Assembly: GCA_913778505.1 (NCBI GenBank)
Contig: CAJYWD010000007.1
Location: forward strand, 1 to 64,000
Direction of reading: 5' to 3'
DNA: 64,000 bases
Source: an uncultured Chryseobacterium sp.
GTDB lineage: Bacteria > Bacteroidota > Bacteroidia > Flavobacteriales > Weeksellaceae
Shown here: one piece after another, positions 31,995-40,550 of the stretch
How positions within the stretch are numbered: position 1 is the stretch's first letter
How the letters are laid out: every line of letters starts with the position of its first letter
Made by a program: the position numbers and the translations under genes
Notes under the pieces: model-generated
Seen by the model: the letters and a program-made list of their open reading frames with translations, nothing else
Databases searched by the model: none
Told to the model about the DNA's origin: nothing

Positions 31995-34394
31995 ATGACA
32001 GAATTTGAAAATATCAACTTCGACGAAATTATAGACGAAGGCATTGGACTCATCGCAGAAGAAATCAATTTTTCTGATTTTGATAGCAGTGATGATGATG
32101 GATCTCAAAGCGTCTTCCCAATCCTTCCCGTGCGAAACATGGTGATGTTTCCAAAAGTCGTTATACCGATCACAGCCGGGCGCGAAAAATCCAAAAAACT
32201 GCTGGAAGAAGCTCAGAAAGACAATAAGTTCATCGGCATTCTCAGCCAGAAGAATCCGAACGAGGAAAATCCGAACGAGAAAGATCTGTACGCCATCGGA
32301 ACGCTGGCGAAGATCATTAAAATCATCAAGCTTCCGGAAGGCAACATCACAGCAATTACCAGAGGTGTCCAGCGTTTCAAGGTCAAGAAAATGGTCTCTC
32401 AGGAGCCTTATTTTGAAGCGGAAATAACCAGACAAAAAGATTCGCAGCCGAAAGATAAAGAAGAATTTTCGGCATTGATGGACAACATCAAAGATCTGGC
32501 AGAGAAAATCATTAACATAGATCCGAACATCCCGAATGCCGCACAGTTTGCCTTAAAAAACATTGACGGCAGGGAAGAACTCCTGAACTTCGTATCCGCA
32601 AACGGAAATTTTTCTTCGGATAAAAAACAGCGTCTGCTGGAAGAAAAAACCCTGACTGGCCGCGCCAAAGTGTTGTATGAAATGATGCACGACGATTACC
32701 GTCATCTGGAATTAAAGAATCAGATCCATCAGAAAACCAGTAAAGATCTGGACAAGCAGCAACGCGAGTATTATCTGAATCAACAGATCCGCACCATTCA
32801 GGAAGAACTGGGTGGCGGTGCAGAGTCCGATGCAGACGAAATCAAGAAAAAAGCAACCAAAATAAAGTGGAATACAGAGGTGGAAGCTCACTTCCAGAAG
32901 GAATTACAGAGACTGCAGCGGCAACATCCGAACTCTCCGGATTACAACGTTCAGCGAAATTATCTGGATTTCTTCACCGATTTGCCTTGGGAACACTTCT
33001 CCAAAGATCATTTCGATCTTATCAAGGCTGAAAAACTTTTGGATAAGGAACATTTTGGTCTGGAAGATATCAAGAAAAGAATCCTGGAGCACATGGCTGT
33101 ACTGAAACTCAAGAACGATATGAAATCGCCGATTCTATGCCTGGTTGGTCCTCCGGGTGTCGGTAAAACGTCTCTAGGAAAATCGATCGCCGATTCATTA
33201 GGCAGAAAATATGTCCGCGTTTCGCTCGGTGGTCTGCATGATGAAAGTGAGATCCGTGGTCACAGAAAAACCTATATTGGTGCAATGGCGGGACGCATTC
33301 TTCAATCGATCAAAAAATCAGGTACCTCTAATCCTGTGATCGTTTTGGATGAGATTGATAAAATCGGACAAGGTATTCATGGTGATCCTAGTTCGGCATT
33401 GCTGGAAGTCCTTGACCCGGAGCAAAATAATAATTTCTACGATAATTTCCTGGAGCTGGGCTACGATCTTTCCAAAGTGATGTTCATCGCAACTGCGAAC
33501 TCACTGTCTACCATTCAGAGGCCTTTGCTGGATAGGATGGAAATTATCAGCATCGCAGGTTACACGCTGGAAGAGAAGATTGAAATTGCCAAAAGACATT
33601 TGGTAAAAAAACAACTTCAGGAAAACGGTCTGGACGCAAAATCCCTGAAATTGGGAAATGCGGAGCTGAAACATATCATTGATGCTCATACGTCGGAAAG
33701 TGGCGTTAGAACCTTGGAAAAAAGAATTGCCGGTATTGCGCGCTGGGTGGCGCTTCAGATTGCAATGGAAAAGGAATATGACCCGAAAATTTCTGTGGAT
33801 AAAGTTGATGAAATTCTTGGTGTTCCAAGACCGAAAACATTGTCGGAGATCACAGATGTGCCGGGCGTTGTCACGGGTCTAGCCTGGACCAGCGTGGGTG
33901 GTGATATTCTATTCATCGAAAGTATTTTGTCCAAAGGAAAAGGTGCTTTGACCATGACCGGAAATCTTGGTAACGTGATGAAAGAATCCGCAACAATTGC
34001 ACTGGAGTTCATCAAAGCGCATTACGAAGAATTAGGAATTTCGGAAGATGATATTGAGAAGAAAAATATCCACGTTCACGTACCGGAAGGCGCAACGCCG
34101 AAAGACGGACCTTCTGCGGGAATTGCGATGTTAACATCTATGGTTTCCAGCTACAAAAATAAAAAAGTAAAGCCTCATCTGGCCATGACCGGCGAAATTA
34201 CCCTGAGAGGAAAAGTATTGCCAGTGGGCGGAATCAAAGAAAAATTGCTGGCAGCAACAAGGGCAGGAATTAAAGATGTGATTCTCTGCGAGGCAAACAG
34301 AAAAGACGTGGAAGAAATCAAAAAAGATTATCTGAAAAACCTGAAAGTCCATTACGTGAGCAATATGAGCGAAGTCATTCAAATTGCGTTATAA
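31995..34394 (+). CDS. lon: ATP-dependent protease Lon
   Basis: The cytosolic AAA+ protease that removes misfolded and some regulatory proteins. The 799-residue chain has an N-terminal substrate domain (about 35-240, starting PILPVRNMVMFP), a coiled linker, the AAA+ module with Walker A GPPGVGKT (about 386-393) and Walker B VIVLDEIDK (about 450), and the C-terminal protease with catalytic Ser in KDGPSAGIAM (about 707) and Lys in LPVGGIKEK (about 750). A sigma-54-like site lies upstream and a terminator downstream. Confidence 0.97.
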   Translation: MTEFENINFDEIIDEGIGLIAEEINFSDFDSSDDDGSQSVFPILPVRNMVMFPKVVIPITAGREKSKKLLEEAQKDNKFIGILSQKNPNEENPNEKDLYAIGTLAKIIKIIKLPEGNITAITRGVQRFKVKKMVSQEPYFEAEITRQKDSQPKDKEEFSALMDNIKDLAEKIINIDPNIPNAAQFALKNIDGREELLNFVSANGNFSSDKKQRLLEEKTLTGRAKVLYEMMHDDYRHLELKNQIHQKTSKDLDKQQREYYLNQQIRTIQEELGGGAESDADEIKKKATKIKWNTEVEAHFQKELQRLQRQHPNSPDYNVQRNYLDFFTDLPWEHFSKDHFDLIKAEKLLDKEHFGLEDIKKRILEHMAVLKLKNDMKSPILCLVGPPGVGKTSLGKSIADSLGRKYVRVSLGGLHDESEIRGHRKTYIGAMAGRILQSIKKSGTSNPVIVLDEIDKIGQGIHGDPSSALLEVLDPEQNNNFYDNFLELGYDLSKVMFIATANSLSTIQRPLLDRMEIISIAGYTLEEKIEIAKRHLVKKQLQENGLDAKSLKLGNAELKHIIDAHTSESGVRTLEKRIAGIARWVALQIAMEKEYDPKISVDKVDEILGVPRPKTLSEITDVPGVVTGLAWTSVGGDILFIESILSKGKGALTMTGNLGNVMKESATIALEFIKAHYEELGISEDDIEKKNIHVHVPEGATPKDGPSAGIAMLTSMVSSYKNKKVKPHLAMTGEITLRGKVLPVGGIKEKLLAATRAGIKDVILCEANRKDVEEIKKDYLKNLKVHYVSNMSEVIQIAL

Positions 34395-34414
34395 TCATTG
34401 ATTATTCAATCTAA

Positions 34415-34453
34415 TAAAATATCCGTTCAGAACTTCTGAGCGGATATTTTTTG
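34415..34453 (+). terminator. Terminator of lon
   Basis: AATATCCGTTCAGA and TCTGAGCGGATATT form a long stem (one mismatch) followed by TTTTTG. Confidence 0.85.
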
Positions 34454-34454
34454 T

Positions 34455-34625
34455 ATGTCAATAAAGGTGTATGGCGAGTCAGCTTTTCGTAAGGACAAAG
34501 CTGGTTCAGATCCCTTTATGTCAGAATTTAGGTTTAAGATTGGCTGTAAATTTTACAATCTCATCTTTTTTTTCTCACACATTCCTGAAGACCGGTTATC
34601 GCTTTTGGAAGGTGAAACCCGCTAA
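34455..34625 (+). CDS. Doubtful 56-residue ORF
   Basis: An ORF starts inside the region just after the lon terminator (MSIKVYGESAFRKDKAGSDP) and ends ...LSLLEGETR. The first 35 residues look protein-like but no family is recognised, no promoter is visible, and it may be a decayed gene fragment. The rest of 34395-34696 holds nothing I can identify. Confidence 0.2.
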   Translation: MSIKVYGESAFRKDKAGSDPFMSEFRFKIGCKFYNLIFFFSHIPEDRLSLLEGETR

Positions 34626-34696
34626 GAAGACGGAAAAATCAGATATTGGTTGAGCTCCAAGTCAAAAGGAAAGATTTTAATGTCTTCCCTTTCCAT

Positions 34697-35491
34697 TTAC
34701 AATGTTTGTATTGCTTTTAGAATCTTGCCTTGATCCTTTACCATTCCCTCAAGATGATCTCCCGAATATTCCAGGAATTGTTTCGGCTCCGGCGCGTTGT
34801 CATAAATTGTCTGGCCCTGGGCAAAAGGAACCGTAGAATCGCCTTTGCTGTAGATGAAAAGTTTTGGCAAGCCATTCAGGGATTTGATGTCTTCTTTGGC
34901 AGAGTACGGCGATACCACGAACTTCTCAATGATCTCTTTCATTTCCGGTTTGAAAGCCACGGCAATATCCGTAAAAGAGGACATTCCGCCATCCAAGATC
35001 AAGCCGGAAATTTTAGCCTGATTATCTTTTGCCAGGTGGGTAGCAATCTGCGAACCCAGTGATGCGCCGTAGAGATAAATTTTCGTCCCTTTGATATCCT
35101 TTCTGTTAATAAGATAATCAAACAATTTTTGGCCGTCCGAAGCTACGTTGAGATGTGTTGGCTTTCCTGTGGATTTTCCGTAACCTCGCATATCTGCCAT
35201 CACCACCTGGAAGCCGTCTGCCACCAAAGGTTTTGTCATAAACTGGTAAGTAGAGATGTTGCCGCCGGCACCGTGAAAAAATATGATGGTTTTCTTGATA
35301 TTTTTGGATTCAGGCTTCAGGATAACGGCAGTAATAGTATCATGGTCTACAGGAAGACTGATGTTCTCAATGTTCTTGAACTCCAGAGGTTTCATTTCCT
35401 TTTTGGGCTGATAGAATTTGTCATCCATTTGCGCTTTTGAAAAGATGGATAAGAGTACCAGGAAGAGAGAGAAGAAGATAGATGTTTTCAT
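34697..35491 (-). CDS. Secreted alpha/beta hydrolase
   Basis: A 264-residue hydrolase with a signal peptide (MKTSIFFSLFLVLLSIFSKAQ). The alpha/beta fold is marked by the oxyanion segment FFHGAGGN near 70, MADMRGYGKSTG near 98, the nucleophile elbow GASLGS (about 146, Ser in GxSxG), Asp in YSKGDSTVPF near 215 and His in SGDHLEGM near 246, so the Ser-Asp-His triad is complete. Substrate (ester or peptide) unknown. Single-gene unit. Confidence 0.88.
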   Translation of the reverse strand: MKTSIFFSLFLVLLSIFSKAQMDDKFYQPKKEMKPLEFKNIENISLPVDHDTITAVILKPESKNIKKTIIFFHGAGGNISTYQFMTKPLVADGFQVVMADMRGYGKSTGKPTHLNVASDGQKLFDYLINRKDIKGTKIYLYGASLGSQIATHLAKDNQAKISGLILDGGMSSFTDIAVAFKPEMKEIIEKFVVSPYSAKEDIKSLNGLPKLFIYSKGDSTVPFAQGQTIYDNAPEPKQFLEYSGDHLEGMVKDQGKILKAIQTL

Positions 35492-35610
35492 TGTTTTAAT
35501 TATTTTGATGAGTCAAAGGTATAAGAATGACACATCAAAATAAAAGATTAGTTACCGAACGGGCGAAAAGTGAGACTGAAGGGTCATTTTTTACGATTAT
35601 ATAACCTGAG

Positions 35611-36600
35611 CTAACTTTTGCCAAACAGTTTCCGGACAAAATCATTTGCTTCGGAACTTGGATTGGAAAGCAGTTCTGAAGCATTGTTCTGATGTTCCAG
35701 GAATGAAAGTTCCAGGAGGTGATCATTTTTGGCTTTTTCCAAAATATATTCTTTTACCCAATACTCAAATCTTTTCTGAGCCTGCATTTTTCTGGTTTCG
35801 TAGAAGGTTCCATTCTTCGTTTTCAGAGAAATATAATCCTTGATTTGAGTAAAAACTACATCAAGACCGGTTTTTTCCAAAGCAGATCCCAGGAGAACGG
35901 GAATTTTCCAGTTTTTTTCTTTCGGCGTGATGAATTGCAATGCTCTTGTAAGCTCGGTCTTCGTTATTTTAGCCTTTGAAAGATTCTCAGCATTGACTTT
36001 ATTAATGAAAATCAAATCTGCCATTTCCATGATCCCGCGCTTGATGCCTTGCAATTCATCGCCGGTTCCTATGACTTTCAGGAAAAGAAAAACGTCGGTA
36101 ATATCATTCACCAGAGTTTCACTTTGTCCAACGCCAACGGTTTCAATCAAGATGTAATCAAATCCTGCCGCTTCGCAGATCAATAAGCTTTCAAAGGTCG
36201 TATTGGCAATTCCGCCGAGAAATCCGGAACTCGGGCTCGGGCGTATAAAGGCATTCGGGTCTTTTGCGAGTTCTTCCATTCTGGTTTTATCGCCCAGAAT
36301 ACTACCTTTATTGATGGAAGAACTTGGGTCAATCGACAGAACGGCGACTTTTTTTCCCTGCTCAATGGCATATTTTCCAAAGCTTTCAATAAAGGTCGAT
36401 TTACCGGCGCCTGGAACGCCCGTAATTCCTATTCGAACAGATTTTCCCGTGAGAGGTAGAACCGCTTTCAATAATTGATCCGCCAATTCCCGGTGTTCCG
36501 GCTTTTTACTTTCGATCAGCGTGATCGCTTTTCCCAAAATCCTTTTATCAGAAGAGTTGATTCCGGTAATGTAATCTTGTAATCGGATTGTTTTGCTCAT
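35611..36600 (-). CDS. meaB: Methylmalonyl-CoA mutase-associated GTPase MeaB
   Basis: A G3E-family P-loop GTPase that protects and reloads B12 in methylmalonyl-CoA mutase. The 329-residue protein has Walker A GVPGAGKS at 61-68, DPSSS near 97 (switch), ETVGVGQSE near 155 and NKVN near 205 for guanine recognition. The C-terminal helical dimerisation arm is present. The mutase large subunit lies 6.4 kb away at 42951 on the same strand, not adjacent as is common, with unrelated genes between. Confidence 0.93.
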   Translation of the reverse strand: MSKTIRLQDYITGINSSDKRILGKAITLIESKKPEHRELADQLLKAVLPLTGKSVRIGITGVPGAGKSTFIESFGKYAIEQGKKVAVLSIDPSSSINKGSILGDKTRMEELAKDPNAFIRPSPSSGFLGGIANTTFESLLICEAAGFDYILIETVGVGQSETLVNDITDVFLFLKVIGTGDELQGIKRGIMEMADLIFINKVNAENLSKAKITKTELTRALQFITPKEKNWKIPVLLGSALEKTGLDVVFTQIKDYISLKTKNGTFYETRKMQAQKRFEYWVKEYILEKAKNDHLLELSFLEHQNNASELLSNPSSEANDFVRKLFGKS

Positions 36601-36688
36601 CGGGAATTTGGAATTATTACAAATTATAATCTGGCTGCGGCTTCTGAAGACAAATTAAGTATTTTTGATCTAATCAAATTCAAAAATA

Positions 36689-36991
36689 ATGAAAAAATAC
36701 TTATACAGCCTGGCATTTCTGGGCGCCGTAATCTACTCTTGCAGCACACAGACCAAAACCAAAACCGATGCTGCATCTACCATGGCCAGTGCGGCAAAAG
36801 CCGAAGACATCCGCAAAGGTCAGGACATATTCAGCCAGCGGTGCGGACGCTGCCACGACTTGCCGGCGCCGTCAGCCTTCACTACATCCGAGTGGAAGCC
36901 AATTCTGGAACGCATGGCTCCAAAAGCTAAACTGACCGCCGACGAAAATAGCTGGGTGATGGCGTATGTAGATGCGAATGCGAAGAAATAA
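36689..36991 (+). CDS. Monohaem c-type cytochrome lipoprotein
   Basis: A 100-residue cytochrome c-like protein. It has a lipoprotein signal (MKKYLYSLAFLGAVIYSC, lipid Cys18), one haem site CGRCH at 52-56 and a likely axial Met in ERMAPKAKL near 75. It would carry electrons in the periplasm or on the outer membrane. The partner is unknown; a role with an oxidase is possible. Single gene, with no terminator obvious. Confidence 0.88.
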   Translation: MKKYLYSLAFLGAVIYSCSTQTKTKTDAASTMASAAKAEDIRKGQDIFSQRCGRCHDLPAPSAFTTSEWKPILERMAPKAKLTADENSWVMAYVDANAKK

Positions 36992-37004
36992 ATTCTGGGC
37001 AATT

Positions 37005-37145
37005 CCCTCGCCAGGGCTTTAGCCAAAGCTCGGGTTGGGTTTTACAATCATATCTTGTGCTTTTTAGCAGGCCGAATCTTTGCTAAAAAAAGCAAAAGGA
37101 TAACCGTTGCTATCACTATTGCGGTCAATATTGGGCATAAAACAA
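37005..37145. repeat. Intergenic repeat between cytochrome and TPR genes
   Basis: GGGCTTTAGCCAAAGCTCGG is followed by GAATCTTTGCTAAAAAAAGC and AAAAGGATAACCGTTGC. It shares themes with the 25290 and 5582 repeats but is diverged. Confidence 0.35.
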
Positions 37146-37155
37146 AAGAAAACCG

Positions 37156-37689
37156 TTAATTGGTTTCCTTTTTCTTGGTGTTTTTAACTTTAGATTTCGC
37201 CTTTATTTTCTTCGGCATTTTCTCTTTGATGAATTTTTCCCGATTGGTTAAAAACTCCGCACAATCCTTGTTATAACAATGCTTTTTTGCTTCTTTAATT
37301 TGTTTTAAAGCATTTTCAAAGTCTGTTCTCCTCTCAAAAAGCAGAGATTTGTAATACAGAATATTAGCTTTGTCAACAGATTTGATTTGAAGAGAATGTT
37401 TTATTAATCGTTCTGCTTCATCATAATCCTCATTGTTTAAAAGACATTTGATATAATATTCCACAACACTGATATTGTTGAGGTCACATTGCAGAGCTTC
37501 CTGAAAATACTCTTTTGCGGTCTCATAATTCCTAAGCTGTTCAGAGTAAATTCTTCCCATCAGGCAAAGCGCATCTGCATCTTCCGGGTCATACGAAAGC
37601 GCATAGTTGAGCGCTTCCAGACAATCCGGTAAACTGTAAGGGTAATTATCCAAAGCCTCGAAATAATATTTACTTTTAGTTAAGGTCAT
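37156..37689 (-). CDS. TPR protein in the rtcB-prfH operon
   Basis: A 177-residue protein with about three tetratricopeptide repeats (ALNYALSYDPEDADALCLMG near 26, AKEYFQEALQCDLNNISVVE near 57, AERLIKHSLQIKSVDKANIL near 90) and a very basic Lys-rich tail (about 155-177). Its start overlaps the prfH stop by 14 bp, so it belongs to that operon. The basic tail could bind RNA or ribosomes (inference). Confidence 0.8.
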   Translation of the reverse strand: MTLTKSKYYFEALDNYPYSLPDCLEALNYALSYDPEDADALCLMGRIYSEQLRNYETAKEYFQEALQCDLNNISVVEYYIKCLLNNEDYDEAERLIKHSLQIKSVDKANILYYKSLLFERRTDFENALKQIKEAKKHCYNKDCAEFLTNREKFIKEKMPKKIKAKSKVKNTKKKETN

Positions 37690-38374
37690 TTCTATAGTTT
37701 TTAAGTTCTTTTTTCAATTGATATCTTTCTTTTTTGAAAGATTTTTCCTGATGATTTTTTTTAAAATCGCTTCCGGAAAATGTTCTGACGGGATTTCCTC
37801 TTTGAACATTCAAATGATTGTTCCACGTTTCCTGCATCTGTTTTTCCAATTGCAGGATATGAAATTCCATCACTTTTTCTTTCAGGCGAATAATGGAAAT
37901 CTTTTTATTCTCCAGTTGCGAACGGGAATCCTGAACGAAAACACTTTGTCCGGTTTTCGGATACGTTGCCCGAACTGCAGTTTCCACTTTATTCACATTT
38001 TGTCCGCCACTTCCCTGGCTTCTCGCCGTTTGGAACTGAATGTCTTTTTCATTAAAATCCATTTTCTCCAATCCTTCCAGTTCAAAAATCCCAATAAACC
38101 AATTGCTTCGTTTATGGAATTTTCTGAATGTACTTTTCCCAATCCAGAGAATGCTTCCGAGCCAGCTTTTGAGAAATTCGTTGACCTCTTTTCCTTTCAA
38201 AAGTAAAGTCACAGATTTCAAAGTCAGGTTTTCATCACCATTTTCACGATGGATGATTTCGTAATCGATTTTATTTTGTTTTGCTTCCTCCAGGAAAACC
38301 TTCAGAACTTTGGCAACAACCCATTGACATTCCAACGGTCCTCGTCCCGAGGTGATTTGTATTATTTTGTCCAT
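37676..38374 (-). CDS. prfH: Peptide chain release factor H
   Basis: A release-factor-like protein that acts on damaged ribosomes and is tied to RtcB RNA repair. The 232-residue chain carries the GGQ hydrolysis motif at 123-125 (SQGSGGQNVNKVETAVRATYP read in pieces) and lacks the codon-reading domain of RF1/RF2. The C-terminal third is basic. Published work on PrfH-RtcB pairs assigns it to ribosomes with a cut decoding centre. It lies 84 bp after rtcB; an inverted repeat (38384-38450) fills the gap. Confidence 0.9.
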   Translation of the reverse strand: MDKIIQITSGRGPLECQWVVAKVLKVFLEEAKQNKIDYEIIHRENGDENLTLKSVTLLLKGKEVNEFLKSWLGSILWIGKSTFRKFHKRSNWFIGIFELEGLEKMDFNEKDIQFQTARSQGSGGQNVNKVETAVRATYPKTGQSVFVQDSRSQLENKKISIIRLKEKVMEFHILQLEKQMQETWNNHLNVQRGNPVRTFSGSDFKKNHQEKSFKKERYQLKKELKNYRNDLN

Positions 38375-38458
38375 TTTTTTAATTTGTTGTCGGTTGATGG
38401 TTGTCAGTTGATGGTGTTTAAAATCCTAACAACCATCAACCAATTACCAACAACCATT

Positions 38459-39850
38459 TTATTTATCCATCCTCACAATTCGGGGCTGGAAAGTTCCCAA
38501 AATATCCACCAAATCGCGTTGTGCATTCATCACTTCATTGATGTCTTTGTACGCCATTGGTGCTTCTTCTGCATTTCCGCCCATTAATGTGACATTCTTT
38601 AATTTTAATTCTTTTTTGATGTCATTTTGAGTGAAAAGAGTTCTGCATTCTCCTCTCGAAAAAGCTCTTCCGGCGCCGTGTGAAGCGGAGTTCAGTGAAT
38701 CCGGATTTCCTTTTCCACGCACGATGAAACCTTTTGCGGTCATCGAACCGGGAATCATTCCCAACTCATTTTCATTAGCTGGAGTTGCGCCTTTTCTGTG
38801 AACTACCACTTCTTTTCCGTTGTGGATTTCTTTCCACGCAAAGTTGTGATGGTTTTCAATTCTCGCTTTCACTCTTCCGCCGACTGCTTTTACCAATCTT
38901 CTGTGAATATCGTCGTGACAAGCCGAAGCATAATCTCCCGCAAGATTCATCGCTGTCCAGTATTCCAATCCGAGATGCGTACTCAAATCCAGCCAGGCGA
39001 AGTTTTGCGCTTCCTTCGGCAACGGACATTGCTCGGTCGCCACTCTCGAATAGTACTGGGCGATTTCCGCTCCCAAACCACGCGAACCGCTGTGTGAAAG
39101 AATTCCGAGGTATTTTCCTTTTGGAAGATTGATTTGTTCATCTTCTTCCGTAATCTCTACTTCCCCGAATTCCACAAAGTGATTTCCTCCGCCGGAACTT
39201 CCCATTTGTTTGATGGCTTTTCCTTTTAGTCTTCTCAAAATCGGAATCAAATCGAACGTATCTCTGTCGAAGATTTCGTGGTCGATGTGAGATTTGTGCG
39301 TTTCGTACATCCCGAATTTGGTGTGTTCGGCCAGCGCTTTTTCGTACTTATCTCTTGCACCGTCGAGATATGAAATCGGTGTATCCAAAATACTCAGACT
39401 CATTCTACAACCGATGTCCATCCCAACACCGTAAGGAATCACGGCATTTTCTACTGCCAGAACGCCACCGATTGGAAGTCCGTAACCGCTGTGCGCATCG
39501 GGCATCAACGCACCTTGCATTGAAATTGGCAGTTTCAAAGCGGTGTATAATTGATTCTTTGCTTCATCTGAAATGTCATTTCCGAAAATCTGGAACGTTG
39601 CTCTGTTCGTATTAAGCATTCTTTTCTCGGTTTTCTTCGATGAAAGCAAAGCTTCTGCTATTTGTCCGAAAGTTAAATCTTTTTCAAATTCTTCCGGATT
39701 TTGCTGGATTTCTTTCAATAAAGATTTCACGTGCTGGATATTTTTTGTGGCGAAGTTTCTTTTCATAACTTCCAAAGCGATGTTGACGCTTTGATTGTTT
39801 GGATAGCCTAATTTTAATATATCTTTTCCTTTTAGTTTTAAATTTCCCAT
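38459..39850 (-). CDS. rtcB: RNA-splicing ligase RtcB (PrfH-linked type)
   Basis: A GTP- and Mn-dependent ligase that joins RNA 2',3'-cyclic phosphate ends to 5'-OH ends. The 463-residue protein shows PDAHSGYGLPIGG near 117, the Cys metal ligand in GMDIGCRMS near 148, SSGGGNHFVEFGE near 220, LSHSGSRGLGAE near 252, HRKGATPA near 350 and the guanylylated His391 in SASHGAGR. Position before prfH marks it as the RtcB2-like form that repairs ribotoxin-cut rRNA. First gene of the operon. Confidence 0.93.
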   Translation of the reverse strand: MGNLKLKGKDILKLGYPNNQSVNIALEVMKRNFATKNIQHVKSLLKEIQQNPEEFEKDLTFGQIAEALLSSKKTEKRMLNTNRATFQIFGNDISDEAKNQLYTALKLPISMQGALMPDAHSGYGLPIGGVLAVENAVIPYGVGMDIGCRMSLSILDTPISYLDGARDKYEKALAEHTKFGMYETHKSHIDHEIFDRDTFDLIPILRRLKGKAIKQMGSSGGGNHFVEFGEVEITEEDEQINLPKGKYLGILSHSGSRGLGAEIAQYYSRVATEQCPLPKEAQNFAWLDLSTHLGLEYWTAMNLAGDYASACHDDIHRRLVKAVGGRVKARIENHHNFAWKEIHNGKEVVVHRKGATPANENELGMIPGSMTAKGFIVRGKGNPDSLNSASHGAGRAFSRGECRTLFTQNDIKKELKLKNVTLMGGNAEEAPMAYKDINEVMNAQRDLVDILGTFQPRIVRMDK

Positions 39851-39879
39851 CTTTTTAGATTTTAGATAATAGATGTGAG

Positions 39880-40300
39880 ATGATAGACTTTCTCACATCG
39901 AATATTTTTCAACTAATATTTTAGTTGATTTGTTTTTTGTCATGATATTCTTATGACAAATGTTGATTTAGAGAGTAAATCCCTAGCCCCGATTGACTCC
40001 TAATTTATATTTTGTTAAAGAATCGTCGAAACTTCGTTTTGAAGTGTAAATCCTTTTTTTCGATGGCTTGAAAAAAGCGATGGCAAAAAAGATTGCAACG
40101 GCAAGCGGGATTAAGCTCCTAATAAAAATTCCATTTCTTCTCATCTTCTCATTAAAAATTGAACACCTCCGGAGTTTTTTCGTATAATGATAGATTGTTG
40201 CTACACAGATATTGCTCCTATGGCGCAGGTAACTTCAATTGTGATTTAAAAAATGTAAATGATTTCGGGGAAACTGTTTTGAGTTTGAAATATTGGCCAA
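39880..40300. repeat. Gene-free stretch with dispersed repeat before the small RNA unit
   Basis: A repeat-like segment (AAATCCTTTTTTTCGATGG ... GGCAAAAAAGATTGCAACGG ... GCGGGATTAAGCTCC) spans about 40010-40125 and shares the ATCCTTTTT/AAAAAGATTG theme with those at 5582 and 45390. The rest (to 40300) holds no gene I can support. Confidence 0.45.
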
Positions 40301-40303
40301 TAA

Positions 40304-40334
40304 AAAACCCGAAATCTCTGCGACTTCGGGTTTT
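40304..40334 (-). terminator. Terminator of the small transcription unit
   Basis: AAAACCCGAA and TTCGGGTTTT form a perfect 10-bp stem. Read on the minus strand it ends in six T residues. No ordinary gene ends here, so it belongs to the short unit starting near 40471. Confidence 0.85.
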
Positions 40335-40471
40335 GATATTTCAATATACTGTTATTCTATGAGTGTACCAAACCACGAAGCCTTGCCTTTGCAAAAGGCA
40401 ATCCTACTGTTGAAAGCTGATTGAATTTGAACATTGCTTCGTTGTTTTTTTAATTGGTTGAACTTGATTTT
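40335..40471 (-). ncRNA. Candidate small RNA / small-peptide transcript
   Basis: A complete short unit lies between a good promoter (40478-40507) and a strong terminator (40304-40334), giving an RNA of about 170 nt. It contains the perfect hairpin TTGCCTTT-TGC-AAAGGCAA and an outer stem ACGAAGC/GCTTCGT. It also holds the 25-codon ORF at 40357-40434. It could be a structured regulatory RNA, a small peptide mRNA or both. I cannot assign an Rfam family. Confidence 0.5.
40357..40434 (-). CDS. Possible 25-residue peptide
   Basis: ATG at 40432-40434 opens a reading frame that begins MFKFNQLSTVGLPF and ends ARLRGLVHS before TAG. It is basic (five Lys/Arg) and mildly hydrophobic. The ORF overlaps the hairpin of the small RNA, so the coding reading may be chance. 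Confidence 0.3.
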   Translation of the reverse strand: MFKFNQLSTVGLPFAKARLRGLVHS

Positions 40472-40477
40472 CAGATG

Positions 40478-40507
40478 CAAAGATATTATTTTTTCGGAAG
40501 CGAACAA
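40478..40507 (-). promoter_or_regulatory. Promoter of the small transcription unit
   Basis: On the minus strand TTG (40505-40507) and TATCTTTG (40478-40485) are 19 bp apart, an ideal Bacteroidota promoter. It is divergent from the TonB receptor promoter. Confidence 0.7.
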
Positions 40508-40528
40508 GAAATTCGTAAAAATTTGACC

Positions 40529-40536
40529 TATTTTTG
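40529..40536 (+). promoter_or_regulatory. Putative -7 element of the TonB receptor gene
   Basis: TATTTTTG matches TAnnTTTG, 14 bp before the ATG. The -33 element is not clear. Confidence 0.45.
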
Positions 40537-40550
40537 TAAAAATCTCAGAA

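Noticed and set aside
40159-40362. 67-aa plus-strand ORF before the TonB receptor
   Set aside because: It crosses the terminator hairpin and repeats, with no protein-like pattern.
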